Below are positions 46,186-58,695 of a stretch of DNA of 64,000 nucleotides, one piece after another (the stretch's first letter is position 1; the number at the start of each line of letters is the position of its first letter). The notes below the pieces were generated by a model, which was not told the DNA's origin, ran no database searches, and saw nothing but the letters and a program-made list of their open reading frames with translations. Position numbers and translations under genes: made by a program. This stretch comes from Myxocyprinus asiaticus (Eukaryota > Chordata > Actinopteri > Cypriniformes > Catostomidae), in assembly GCF_019703515.2 (NCBI RefSeq), contig NC_059372.1:12403992-12467991 (forward strand), written 5' to 3'.

Positions 46186-48647
46186 ATATATATATATATA
46201 TATGCTTTTGAGTCACATACTGTATATCAATAAGATTTTTTAGGGTTACGCTAAATATCTGAGATTTAAAAAAAAAAAAAAAAGGTTTCTTTTGCCTGCA
46301 TGTTGGTTACATGGACAAAAGTTTTTAAATATTAATAATATTTAAAAACAAAATTGTTTAACTGTTCATTAGTGTTTCAAGTAATTGTTTTGCTTGAAAT
46401 GTACTTTAATGTATTTTTGGATAATTTAATAGATCTGGACAACAACATAAAGTGTCACGTCATTGACCCATAAACACTTATTAGTGGTGTTTGCTAAGGT
46501 ATCACGATTACTATTGCTAATATAGGATAAGGGATTTGAACAAACTAAGTAATAAACTTTGACACGCCACTAATCACACACCTCTTGTTGAGGAGAGGTG
46601 TTCCATTTTTCACCCTAAAAGATTTGTCTTGTGATTTAAAAAAAATAAATAAAAATAAATAAAGACTTATATTGAAGGATCTGAGGCATATCTAGGCACC
46701 AGAAACCACTTCTTAGGGGTGGGCTTCCTACTTGGACTAGTTTGCAACCACAACAAACACCCTAGCATCCCCATACCAATGTCCAAAGAAAAACACTCAG
46801 AACATGTTAGAGACCACTTTGCAACTCAATGCCAACCACCCACAACATCCTGGCATCATGGCGGCAAGTTTTGCACCACTCACTCTTACACTTTAGAAAA
46901 TTTACTTAAGAAAACTCAGTTTTCTTGTGTTTCTTTGGGGTTGAGAGTCTTGTGTCCTTGTGTAGTGGGAGCAAAAATCAAAGTTCTCGGTCTGGACGAT
47001 CATGTTATTGAGCGATAAAAGATTAGATTTGTTAACTCAGAGCATATGGGTGATCTGCCTGCTCATCCACAACTACTGCCTTCTACTCACCACACTGATC
47101 TGCCATAAAATTCCTCCCTCACATTTGCATTCTCTATAGGAACAGTCTGTTCTTCCCTGTCCAAGTCATTTTCCCCCTTAATCCCCTTTCCACCCATCAC
47201 AAACACACATATACACACACACCCGCTCAGCTCGAAGCACGTCTCTGTTGGGGCCCTTGCTTGTCGGCGAACGTAAGTGATTGGTTTTGCACATGTGCCA
47301 GCTAAGTCAAAGGGATACTTTAAACTGCTGAGAGAGAGAGAGAAAAGAGTGCAAGCTAGCAAGTCTGAACGCTGAAAAGAGAGAGTAGGGGAGTGAACAA
47401 TCATGGTTAAAAAAAAAAAAAAAAAAAAAAAGTACTAAAGACGTAGTAAAACAGAGATAAGTAAGTGTAATGGATAATATTACGACATAGCTGGAGAAAT
47501 AGGTGGCAGTGAGAAGGAAATGGGGAGGGGGTTGAGTACATATACAGACCTAAATCTGTGCTATAGCAGCGGGCGCTGATGTCTTCTCCAGACTTTCATA
47601 TACACTCAATTTCAAACGGACAGATAAATATGAAATTAATATCAAACAGCAAAAGGGAAACTAATGCAGCTAAACACATATGTAGATGAATCACTTTCAC
47701 AACAAAAACTATTTTTCTTTATTTTTGGAATTGTTCCCTTGAATTTGACAGCTACAGAGCTATCGAGAATGACAGGAAATTGATATTTCTTCTGAGGCTT
47801 AAAGTCAAAAATGTCATGTGGTGTAACTGTCCAGAGACATCTGGTCTCATTAAAAGCTGAAATTCTTGAAAAAAGAATTGTTGGCATGAGTAGTGCAGAA
47901 TAATCTTTTAACAATATTTCTTATAAAAAATAAGCAGTGAAACATTTGTTATAAAATATTACATTTTTGAAAAACTTTTGTCCACCAAATCAAAGTCAGG
48001 TGGCGCAACCAACATGTAGGAAATCATTTTGTTGTTTATGTTCAGAAGAAAAGTAAAACAGAGAGGATCCTTTGTGGTCTAAAGAAAAAAGAAGAAAAAG
48101 AAATCTGATATTTTTGACATTTTTATGTAAAGGCACATTTTGTTCTGGTCATATGGAGTTACCTTAAGAAAACTTCATGATATTCATGCAAAAATTCATG
48201 ATACTTGTAAAAACAAAAACAAAAAAATGTTTTTACCTTGAAAAATGTGTTTGAAATTATTGAGTACACTCTCATGTAATACCTTTTACTTGATGGTTGC
48301 AAACAAGATCTTTTTTTTTTTTTTTTAAAGTCATTAAACAATATTTTATTTAGAAAATGCTATAAATGTTTTTCAAAAATAAATAAAACTAAATTGGACA
48401 CAAAGATTACATTTCTACAAACTTGACACGTGTGTTTAAAACTAGATTTTGATAAGATTTCTCATTTTTATAACCTCGGGCAACCTTATTTGTCAATGAT
48501 CCATATACAGTACACTATATATTTTGGTAACACTTTGCACTTAACATTATTTAATGCATTAAGTACATGAACTAACACTTTTTTTTTTATCAAAGCATTT
48601 ATTAACCTTGGTCAATGTTAATTTATGAAAATACAATTAGTTAAATG
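46186..48647. other. Non-coding region with simple repeats
   Basis: Includes (TA)n at 46188-46203, A runs at about 46268-46284 and 47408-47431, and a GAGA tract at 47329-47345. A GC-richer patch around 47220-47300 was examined as a possible chst13 first exon but lacks a signal-anchor frame. Confidence 0.45.
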
Positions 48648-48651
48648 TTAA

Positions 48652-49705
48652 AGCTACACTATGTAACTTTTTTGTTAAAAAATGTTATTAATGAGAGAGT
48701 GCAACAAAAATCCATCTTCCAAACCATGTCTTTACCCAAATACACTTTGATAAACCTATAATAATGATTTATATTTTAAAGCTGTCGGGACGGATTTCGC
48801 GGGAATTTGCATACATGCGTCATTCGCCCGTGCATGTTGACAACATATCCGGCTACTGTAGCGCTTGTGTGGGAGTAGCTGAAGCTGAAAGTTTGTTGTC
48901 ACAACGAACGAGAAAAACTGACAATGGATCATTCAAAACGGCAAACCGCTGGGAAAACACCGGTTGTAAAATCAGTCTACAAGCAAAAAGGGAAAGTGAC
49001 AGAGTCCGTAATAAAACCCGAATCAACATCGGCTTGGCTTTTCAGAGATGGGGACAACTCCGAGATCTGAAAGGATTTAAAAGCGACCCAGAGATGGCTT
49101 TTTTCTTACTCAACAGGTAAGATATTTTATTGATATGGTTTATGTATAGTTGTGTAATCACACACACGTCTGTCAAATCAATAACAGCAATAATTTATAT
49201 AAATAAATTCTTTAGCCCAAGGCATGCCAAGGACATGTGAGTCTTGAAATGATGTTGACCACTGGTTGGTAACAATGACAATCTATAAATTAATTACTAT
49301 CGTGGTCTATTTGGCCAGAATATCCTGCAGTTATAAAAACTTTACAACGTTTGACCTTATCAGACTAGCAATCATTATGTCTAATGTTAACAAACGTTAC
49401 TTAACTTTTGTAACATCATTTATTTCAAAACATCAATGTTTCCAATAAGTCAAAACAACAGCATAAGATATGGCACTTATCTGCTCAGATGACATGTTTT
49501 CGGATATCCGTCTTTTCCTTTCTTTCGTTATTTATTTGTCCATTCACTCTGATAAGATGTCCTGTATCCAGTGTACACCGGTGCCTCGAACCACATTCAT
49601 CCGCACAGAGCCGAAGCACATCATTACCAAAACAATGTTCTTCCGCAAGCCACATGCAGTTTTATTTTTTAACTGCTAGAGGGCCAAAAGTTACATAGTG
49701 TAGCT
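48652..49705 (+). mobile_element. TTAA-flanked DNA transposon with perfect 20-bp inverted repeats
   Basis: TTAA at 48648-48651 and 49706-49709 flank termini AGCTACACTATGTAACTTTT and its exact inverse. Length 1054 bp. TTAA target duplications occur in piggyBac and Kolobok elements; the ends do not begin with CCC as piggyBac ends do. The interior contains an open frame (48764-49117) ending at a splice-donor-like sequence. No transposase catalytic domain is visible. Confidence 0.75.
48845..49117 (+). CDS. Transposon-borne exon-like ORF
   Basis: A segment of the 118-codon frame 48764-49120 ends with KTRINIGLAFQRWGQLRDLKG and DPEMAFFLLN (given in two parts), right before AACAG|GTAAGA, a consensus splice donor. 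The pattern R-I-N-I-G-x-A-F-x-R-W resembles a conserved block I recall from many predicted fish proteins, so it may be the first exon of a transposon gene or a domesticated relative. A second frame from the ATG at 48923 overlaps it. Function is not known. Confidence 0.4.
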
Positions 49706-49709
49706 TTAA

Positions 49710-51253
49710 GTAATGTAGTTAGTTTAAAAAGAAAAAAAAAACAAAGAAAAAAAAGAAACTTATGGTAAAAAGTATACTAAAACCAGGATTTCAAGAGATT
49801 GTGATAGTAATGTCAATGCTGAATTAAATGGGATAAAATGTATAATTTTTTTAAACAAATGCATAACTAGTAATTAAAACTTTTGAAATTGATTTTTTTC
49901 TTTTTTTTTTTTTTTTAGCATTTCCAAATAACAAAATGCAAGGATGCTGTGAAAGTAATTACTTAACATTACTTAAAATCTCAGGAGGTACTTCAAGTAA
50001 ATAATTTGACATCGGGGTTCAGCTGACAAAAATATAGTTGGTAACCACTGTCCTAAAGTGTACATATTTTCCAGAATGTTAATCTGTTTTTTTCTGTGCA
50101 AAGGCTACAGCAACTTCTTAATCTATAGAAAATATGACTGATTGAAGTTCACATTTTTTTAAAACACAAAATGCAACCATTAAATCACAAATTACCCTGA
50201 CATTAAAATAAACTGTAGTGTGATTAAATTACACAATCTGAGATAATTTCCAGGTATAAACATATCAGATCTGTCATCACAAATTTCTTTCGTAAGACAA
50301 TTCTACTCATTATCATCAGATGAAAATCATTTGTAAAAGGAAGTCTCAAAGCGGAAGAGACTGTTAGGGGTTGCCCGATTCACAACCACAGAACGATCTG
50401 AATGACAACAAACTTCCTCTTACGACACTTATCTGTTTGCTACAGAACAGAGTTACCAGCAGAGAATCAAAGACAGACAGACAAGGCCAGCCTTACACAG
50501 AAATATTGGTTAGAACAGTGTTTGAACTACCAATGACAGACAGGGGAAGTGTTCATGAAGCCTGTCTGAAAACAGCCATTATTTTTGCAAAGAAAATACC
50601 AAAATACTACTAAATGTGTTCCTCGAAACAATCCTAAGGTTGACAAAGAGCACTAAACAGATTCCAAAGGTAGACAACAATGAGGCCCCTTTTTTAACCT
50701 TGTTAGTATGCACTATGAGTGAGGCTCCTCAAGTCAACAAAGGTTATTTGCTGGAACGCATCACAGGCTTGTGGCCATTTATGTTGGCATGTGAGGATTT
50801 ACAAAGGACAATGCATGAATCAGCAGGCTTTAATCAAAAGTTTGCAAGATAATGGGCAGGAAGCCCTCCTGCCGTCCTGCAACTGCTCGCTTAACTAATC
50901 GAATTCTGCTCGGCCTCATGTGGAGAGAGTCTTTGTTCTGCACTGTGGCTTGAGAGTTTTGTTTTACTCCCGAAATTAAATGATTTATTGACTCAATTGT
51001 CTTCTCAGCAGGTGTTCTCACGACTACAGTCTAAATATAATTAGGCTGCGATATTCCAATGACTAAAGTAACAGCTTTGGGGATCACCAGGGACGTAGTA
51101 CTTGAGTATTTGTACTTCTTTTCTATGCTTAAAGAAATAGTTCACCCAAAAAGGAAAATTCTGTCATCCTTAACTCACCCTATAATATAGTACTGTTGTT
51201 CCAAACCCATATGACTTTGTCTTGTGTATGCCTTTTGGGTGAACTAATCCTTA
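49710..51253. other. Non-coding region with a MITE fragment
   Basis: Contains A runs (about 49730-49755) and a T run near 49905. Two small open frames (50371-50613, 50616-50852) have no family match by eye. A GTTCACCC-family fragment lies at about 51130-51245. Confidence 0.45.
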
Positions 51254-52062
51254 AGGATAGTTCACCAAAAAATAAAAATCTCTCATCATTTACTTGCCCT
51301 CATGCCATCCCAAGATCCCAGGCCAAGATTTTTAGAAGAATATCTCAGCTCTGTAGGTCCATTCATTTACATTGTACATTTATGTATTTGGCAGACGCTT
51401 TTATCCAAAGAGACTTACATTGCACTTATTACAGGGACAATCCACCCTAGACGCTGAGGCTGTAGGGATCCTGCTAACCTGTTCTGTGCTTTAGCCCACT
51501 ACGCCACCACCACTCCATACAATGCAAGTGAATGGTGGCCAGCACTTTGAAGGTTCAAAAGCATATAAAGGCAGCATAGAAGTAATCCATAGACTCCAGA
51601 GGTTTAATCCATGACTTCAGAAGCAATATTATAGGTGTGGGTGAGAAACAGATCAATATATGTCCTTTTATCTATAAATTCTCCTCCCTGCCCAGTAGGT
51701 GGCGATAGGCATGATGAATTTGAATCAAAAACAATAGAAGAAGAATGTGGAAGTGAAAGTGTATAATCATTAGTAAAAAAGGACTTAATATTGATGTTTC
51801 TCACCCACACCTATCATATCGCTTCTGAAGATATGGATTTAACCACTGGAGTCTTATGTATTACTTTTATGCTGCCTTTATGTGATTTTTGGACCTTCAA
51901 AGTTCTGGCCATGATTCACTTGCATTGTATGGACCTACAGAGCCGAGATATTCTTCTAAAAATCTTTGTGTTCAGCAGAAGTGAAAAAGTCACATCTGGG
52001 ATGGCATGAGGGTTAGTAAATGATGAGATAATTTTCATTTTTGGGTGAACTATCCCTTTAAG
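51254..52062. mobile_element. Foldback element with a nested SINE
   Basis: Left end AGGATAGTTCACCAAAAAAT, right end ATTTTTGGGTGAACTATCCC (inverted, split by one variant). The centre has CTCCTCCCTGCCCAGTAGGTGG, as in the 40571 copy. The left arm is interrupted at 51363-51513 by a tRNA-SINE-like insertion flanked by TCCAT. Confidence 0.8.
51363..51513 (-). mobile_element. Truncated tRNA-derived SINE nested in the foldback
   Basis: On the minus strand it starts GGTGGTGGCGTAGTGGGCTAAAGC, a tRNA-like head, and ends with the GTCTCTTTGGATAAAAGCGTC and ...CCAAATACATAAATG sequence that is common in fish genomes. Direct repeats TCCAT at 51358-51362 and 51514-51518 flank it, and removing the insert plus one repeat restores the foldback arm. 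The internal part is deleted. Confidence 0.6.
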
Positions 52063-55000
52063 TAAAAGCAAATGAAAATGGTAACTCTTGTTTCATTCAA
52101 GTATTTTTTGGCCAGATACTTTGACTTTTAATCCAAGTAAAATTTTGACACAGCATCCATACTTTCATGAGTTTAATTTTGCAGTACTTTTTAAATCTCT
52201 GCTGATCACAATTCTCCAGTGACATAAAAGGTTACCAGGAAATGCTGAAAAATTAATGGAAACATATGCATGAGAGCTTGCACTTACTGGAAGGCTTGAG
52301 GTAGAGAAGTGTTGTATGTCTCATTAAACCCATCACAATTAGTAGATCAGTCATAAGTGAAGCAAACAAGGTTAAAATTAGCTAAGGGCATTTTCACAAG
52401 CTGTCAGACTTTATGTAAAATTAACATGTGTAGGATATTACAAACTACACGTCAAACACTCTCGACTCCTACTCATTTATCCAAAAAGCTTTACTGGAAA
52501 ACCACATTTTAAAATATAACTGCAAGCAGCAATTACCAGAATCCAGTTGGTATAGAAGCTCCCGTAAAAAAGCAGATGAAAAGGACATAGTGAATTTTGT
52601 GTGCGTATTTCAAGAATCAATCCAAAATGTATTGTCTCTGACATCTCACTATAGGACAGTTTATCAGTAAACTTTTTGTACCAGGAAGCACTTGACTCAG
52701 ATTATGCGGCAATATTCCAACTAAGCCAACATTCGGATGAGCAGAAATCCAAATAAGATCAGTAACATATGTTTGTATTAATCAGAAATTTTTAGTCATA
52801 TAAACACCTTACTCAGAATATCCACTGTAACAGAATGTTTAATTTACTCTATATCTGTATGTGTCAAAAAGTAATTCTGGGTGCTATGAGATGCTATGGC
52901 AGTTGTGAAATGACATACAATTAAAGAAACAGATTTTTGGACTGAGAATATTAAAATCATCATAAATCAATACAAAAACATGCAAAAGTACCATAACATA
53001 TTTGAAAAGGAGGCTGGTTTTGTGCCCAAAATTACAGTACAATGTTAATATTAGGGGTCGGCGATTTGACCAAAATCTTATATCACGATATGAATAATTT
53101 TTGATTACGATAACGAGATATATATAAATATATATATAAAATGATGTTACATTTTTCTTTAAAAAAATAAATAAAAAAATCTATAAAAAAGGTGGTTTAT
53201 ATATTAAATAACCGTATTGTAATGCCTATAATGCCTGTTTGCATAATCCAGTCAATGAATTCAATTTATAAATGAAAACTACTTCCTCTTATATAATTTT
53301 CTCTTTATTTGAAACTTGACAAACATGGCTAAAGTAAAAAAAAACAAACAAACAAAAAAAAAAAACAAATAGCTAAATTTGTTTTTAAATCAACATACCA
53401 TAATGCTAAATTTCACTTTGTTTTTACAGTTTGTTTTGTGGCTTTTTGTCGCAAGACAGTACCCGAATTGAGTTGTGCGAATGATCCTGCTCTGCACTCT
53501 CCTGTCTCTGGAGCATGAACGGGAAGCCCAGTGGACTTGCGCATACTGCATGATCCAGAGTGCGCACAACAGTCACGTGCAACACAGCTGCTCATGTCAG
53601 ATGAGAAGCACATTTAGAAAGTGAGATGAATGGTCATTTAATTTGCTTAGCCGGCCCAAATTGTTGTTTGGGTGGTCACTGTAAAATGGTCAGTGCCTTA
53701 AAAACCCTGTTTCTTCAATTCTCTCAGTCTCATGTGAAGCCGTTACATGTTACGTGAATAGAATGAGGTGCACGTCTTGCCACGCGGTGGCGATTTTCCG
53801 TAACCACGATAGAGACGATAATCCAAAATGTATACCAGTTGTCAAATTTCCCCTATTGTAAAAATTGGATATAACTTTACACAAAAAAGGTAAGTGACTT
53901 TATCATACTAAATCATATTAACACGCATATTGTTTACATACAGCCTTTTTATTATGCCACAAATGCAGTCGATTGAACTTAACTCATCTTGAACCTGGAA
54001 TATTCCTTTAAATACATGATTGAGAATTAATAATTTAATTACTGTCCTTAATTACAATTTATGCTGGATTGCTAATGAGAACCAAAATTCTCTTTTTGTT
54101 TTTACCTTGTTGTTGTCGTTTTTTTTAAATCATTTACATATTGCCGTGTTTTGTCCCTTGGTGAATCATTTAAAAGGAATAGGTAATCTTACTATAGAAA
54201 TCATTTTCCTTTCTGCCCTAAGAAAACTAGAAGCAGAACTCCCATGTGCATCTCAATGTGCCATAAAGCAAAACCCACTGCAGAATGAGAAATGTGCTTA
54301 ATCAGATATTTGGATAGAGTTACGTCCACTCACAGTGGCACAGCAGGTTGTACTATACAGTATTTCATTCATGGCATGAACTTTACTCTCATAACTATAG
54401 CTGAAATTTTGAGAAGAGAGACAGATTTAGAACTGTATGGCAGGCTGTAATATGATATGAGGTGAAGAAAAGCAGGGCTTCTCTCTTGCTTTCTCCACAG
54501 AGACTCCGTTTGAGGGTGTCATTCTATGCCTGACTAACACAGAGCCTTGACTGTTCATCCCAAATTCCAAAATTCCTTTTTAGGCTGGAAGTTGCCCCCT
54601 ATTTTTTTTTTTTTTTTTAATATACAGTTTTTTCCCCTTTTTCGATCCTAAAAGTGAGAAAATTACCAACACAAGAGCAAATGCAAAACCTTTGTAACCC
54701 TCAAACATATTTACTCCAGGGAATTGCCTAATATTCGAAACCATGTCGAGCGACCATGTTTGGCGACCAAGCAATCCGTTTTACCTAGTCACATTGCATG
54801 ATTTATTTGTTCTGATCTGGATTAAGTGAACTAGCCATCCAAATTTCTGATCCCCTTGCTTAAAGGTGAAGTGTTCAATTTATTTTGATTTTAAAATACT
54901 TTCTCATATCCCAGGTTAATATGTTAAGACATCTATAAGTAAGCCATGAGTAGTTTATTTCTCCTGAAATGTTTAACACTGTGACTCCTATCAAAACATT

Positions 55001-55492
55001 ACTCTGTTTGTTTGAGCATCCCGACCAGCCTGACATAACACTGGCTTAACTAATGGCATGAGTTTGGGGCGGGACAATCTGTTTGTTTGTTCTGCTAGAG
55101 GCGCCAAAAAAAAAAAAAAAAAAAAAAAAAAAACACACTTCACTTTAAACTACATCTCCAGTCTGAGTCCAGTTTTATTGGGCCTGGGATGCCTGAAGGG
55201 AGACAAAAAGACTGAAAGAGTTGGTGAAGTGCTGCCTAGTGCCCTTCCCTTTCACAAGCACAATAAATCAAAAGCATCTTGCATGCAGTTCCTCATAAAA
55301 TATAAAACAGGACTGTTGGGAAAGTTGGCGCTAGAGCGGTGCAGCTCACGGAGTTATGTCATTTTATGGGTAATATAATGCCTGGACAAAACTAGCAATG
55401 GCTGATGATGCTATACCAAACACATGAATCAGAAAGTGGATTTGCAGGAAGTTTACATTTCAATCTGTGAACATACTGAGCAAGAGGGCATT
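52063..55492. other. Non-coding region with weak repeat fragments
   Basis: Around 53055-53110 GGTCGGCGATTTGACCAAAATC and TATCACGATATGAATAATTTTTG resemble one end of a fish DNA element, with a possible partner near 53780-53830 (GGCGATTTTCCGTAACCACGATA). Near 53885-53945 lies a fragment of MITE family A. A runs occur at about 53336-53368 and 55105-55132. Confidence 0.4.
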
Positions 55493-55767
55493 AAAGGAAT
55501 GGTTCACCAAAAATGAAAATTCTGTCACCATTTACTCACCATAATGTTGTTCCAAACCAATATGACTTTCTTTCCTCCATGGACCCCAAAAGGATATGTT
55601 AGGCAGAATGACAGGCTCAGTCACCATTCACTTTCATTGTATGAAAAAAAAAAAAACACTACCGAACGCCATCTTTTGTGTTCCACAGAATAGTCTTTCA
55701 GGTTTAGAAGCACAATAGGGTGATCTAATGATGACAGAATTTTCATTTTGTGGACAATACCTTTAAA
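55493..55767. mobile_element. Palindromic GTTCACC-family MITE
   Basis: Left end AAAGGAATGGTTCACCAAAAATG; right end ATGACAGAATTTTCATTTTGTGG and CCTTTAAA as the inverse. The interior includes AATGACAGGCTCAGTCACC. Short, non-coding. Confidence 0.65.
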
Positions 55768-56177
55768 TGCAGGTCTCTCTTCAAAACTCATGCATTAGTG
55801 TGTACTGGGTGGTTTACCCCAAAAACAAGGGGTTAATGATTGATGTACACTTTTTCTAGCAGAAACGCCCTACAAAACAAATGTGTAAACAATTTAGGCT
55901 GAATTATTGGACATATCCAGTGCAATTCCAATTCTGAACTTTCCTGAATGGTCAGTGTATGAGTGTGGGAGGTTTGTGCAACTACTTAACGATGAGAAAT
56001 GTTTGTTTTGTTTTTTTAAAGTAGGCAGTATTAATGCAGTGTTAAGTAAGCAGTAAGCTTGTATTCCATATAGCCAATATCACTCCTTTCCTAAACTAAA
56101 ATATCCTACTAGAATGAAGGCAGGCATGTTATGAAAATTCTACAAATGTCCTTGCATTTTTTCGATACAAGACAAAC

Positions 56178-56890
56178 TAGTGGTGCACCGATCAGGAAAT
56201 CTGAGGCCAACAGTGGTATTTTGACCAACATTAATCGGATTTAAATTGGGATCCTCACAGAATAGCGCTGGGATGAGTGACTGATGATGAGATATTGAGC
56301 ACATGGAGAGCCGCATGTTTGATTGACACCAAGAGCGCTCATGTTGAAGGGAGTGAAGCTGAAAGTGCTCATGATTGCTCAAACAGTCTCTATCGCTCCA
56401 CACAACGTCCGACTGTCACGACTCACATTACATCACGTGTACTCAGATTTGTATTCGCAAGTTTATTTGTTGTTTAATTCATTTTTATACTCGTTAGCAG
56501 CCTCTTTATCCTCTTCCTGCTCACTGTGCAAAGAGTCAGAATAACTACCGTAATGACTCTAGAAAATGGGCAACTTAATATTCATACACGTGTAATTCAT
56601 ACACATTTTTAAAACCAAAATGGCATATTCATGTGAATTACATAATGTCTGAAAGTTTAAATTCGTGAATGCTTAGAAGTGCCAACAACTCACCCTCCAA
56701 AGGCCACTCTGTCATGCTTCAAGGGCTGAGCAAGTGCTCATTTATTAGAGTAGCAGTGTATGTGTGATTCCCTGTGTGCTGCAAAAAAGATCGGCCCTGA
56801 TACTAGGCACGATCGGCCGATCGCCAATCACGGATTTAAGACAAATATCGGCCGATTTTGATCGGTGGCTGATCAATTGGTGCACCCCTA
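56178..56890. mobile_element. hAT non-autonomous element with perfect 8-bp target duplication
   Basis: Left end TAGTGGTGCACCGATCAG; right end ATCAATTGGTGCACCCCTA, its inverted relative. AGACAAAC occurs immediately outside both ends (56170-56177 and 56891-56898), a perfect 8-bp target-site duplication as made by hAT transposases. Subterminal CGGCCGATC motifs repeat near the right end (56812-56875). No transposase frame. Confidence 0.85.
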
Positions 56891-56924
56891 AGACAAACCA
56901 TTAAAACCATTAAGCTTATATAAA

Positions 56925-57425
56925 ACAACAACAACAACAACAACAACAATTTATTTATAAAGCACAATTAAAAACAACAGACCGTTGACCAATGTGCTGT
57001 ACAATGAAAGATTATAAAATGAAAAATGTATAATACATAAGAGAAAAATAAAAAGTTTACAATGAAGAACAAACAACAAATCATTTATCAAGACTCTGTA
57101 TGACCAAATGCCAGAGAGAAAAGATGTGATTTTAATTGAGATTTAAAAATAGATAAAGTAGGAGCCATTCTTATGTGCAGGAGCAAACTGTTCCAAGCTT
57201 CGGGGCTGCGACTGCAAAAGCACGATCGCCTCTTAGCTTTAACTGGGACCTGGGAATGGTCAAAATCATCTGATCAGAGGACCTAAGTGAACTTGAATTC
57301 TTATGTATGTGCAGGTCACAGAGATAGATCGGCGCCAGCCCATTTAACGATTTAAAAACAAACAGTAGCAGCTTAAAATTGATTCTGTAATGGACAGGCA
57401 GCAATGAAGAGACTGTAGCATATAA
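56925..57425 (-). mobile_element. LINE 3' end, minus strand, with (GTT)n tail
   Basis: The minus-strand frame 57404-57171 encodes LNGLAPIYLCDL, then LTIPRSQLKLRGDRAFAVAAPKL-type sequence, the C-terminus of a LINE reverse transcriptase ORF. The 3' end at 56928-56970 reads TTTATAAATAAATTGTTGTTG on the minus strand, with a GTT trinucleotide tail. 5'-truncated. Distinct from the 44986 LINE in its tail. Confidence 0.75.
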
Positions 57426-57590
57426 ATGTTACAATCAAGACTAGGACTGAACAATTAATTGAAATAGAATCAAAATCGTGATATGACAGTGAGATTATCA
57501 AACCACAAAGGCTGCGATTTGAATAAATAAATAGTCTGAACACGCTGCTCGCTGCACTTTAAGTGCGCAGCTCTGTTCTTTGAAGTGTTA

Positions 57591-58318
57591 AAGGACAAAA
57601 GTATACTTCGGTTGTCCGCGTTGCTGATCGGAACATGAGCAGTATGCAAGATGCAAATGTTGTCATCAGCACAGTCTGTGCGGACAGTCCTAATCTGTGC
57701 ACATCATCGGTGCACGCGCCTCTCGTTGACTGTACTAAAAGAGTATCTCAAAGCCCAAAGTATACTTCGGTCAGATGTGTGACGCAAATCTCATCATCAG
57801 TGGAGTGCTCGAAAACTGAACGCCTGCAGCCCAATTTTTCAAACCACACGTCTCTGAATGCGCAGAATGCCCCTGGAATTATTTGTACGAATTAGTGGGT
57901 CCACAAGGTGGCAACACTCACATTTGAGCATTTCTGTTACAAAGAAGCGCTAGAAGATCGCCAGTAAACATCAGGAGACGATGGTAAAAACAACAACAGT
58001 GGATGTGCATGTCAAGAGCGTGTGTGAGAGGAGGTCAGGACGTACCTGCATTTGTATAACTCAAGTCTGAAGGAATATAAAGACATCTTTATGGGTATAA
58101 ACTACTGAAAACAAATAGTCTGGTGTCTCATAGCAGTCATAGCACGCTTGTGCCAACCGCCTGTGTATGCGCGCACAGTCATATGGAGTATACTTTAACA
58201 GGCTCACTTTCGACTGTACGTAGACGCTGAACGTTCGCATCAAAATCGAAGTATACTTTGGGCTTGAGCAGTGCGTTGAATGTGTTCATATTTGCTTGCA
58301 GTCAAAGAGTATACTTTC
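57591..58318. mobile_element. Nested MITEs of family C
   Basis: An inner element (57751-58265) has termini AAGCCCAAAGTATACTTCGG and its inverse with one difference. It sits inside an outer copy whose ends are CAAAAGTATACTTCGG (about 57596) and CAAAGAGTATACTTTCG (about 58303-58319). The surrounding AT-rich sequence (57440-58690) with ATCGTGATATGACAG and AAAATCGCAATA motifs may be yet another DNA element. Confidence 0.65.
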
Positions 58319-58695
58319 GATATATAATAGCTATGCCGCATGCAGGTTTAGAAAATATTACATAAATATGGTACTGTTTTATAATAATAATCATAATAAT
58401 AAAAAAGTTGTTGTTTATATTAAACAAAATATATTTCAATAATAATTTATTTTTATATACATGTAATAATATTTTTATATAAATAATAATTTCTAATAAC
58501 ATCTTTGTTTTTAAGAGGTAACAGTATTTCTATAAGCAGTAGAGCATGTTTGCCCATGATTTTTTTTTTTTTTTTGTTAAATTTTTTTTTTTGATATGTT
58601 AACAACAGTTATCACAGTTCAAATGAAAATCGCAATATTTTTCTAGATAAATCACAATTCGAATTTTGGTCCAAATCACCCTAATCATGATGTAT

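Noticed and set aside
47087..47404. Candidate chst13 first exon on the minus strand
   Set aside because: The 105-codon frame lacks a short N-terminus plus hydrophobic anchor, and I saw no donor in the required phase.
50371..50852. Two adjacent small ORFs on the plus strand
   Set aside because: They lie in different frames, have no recognisable domain and no splice sites joining them in frame.
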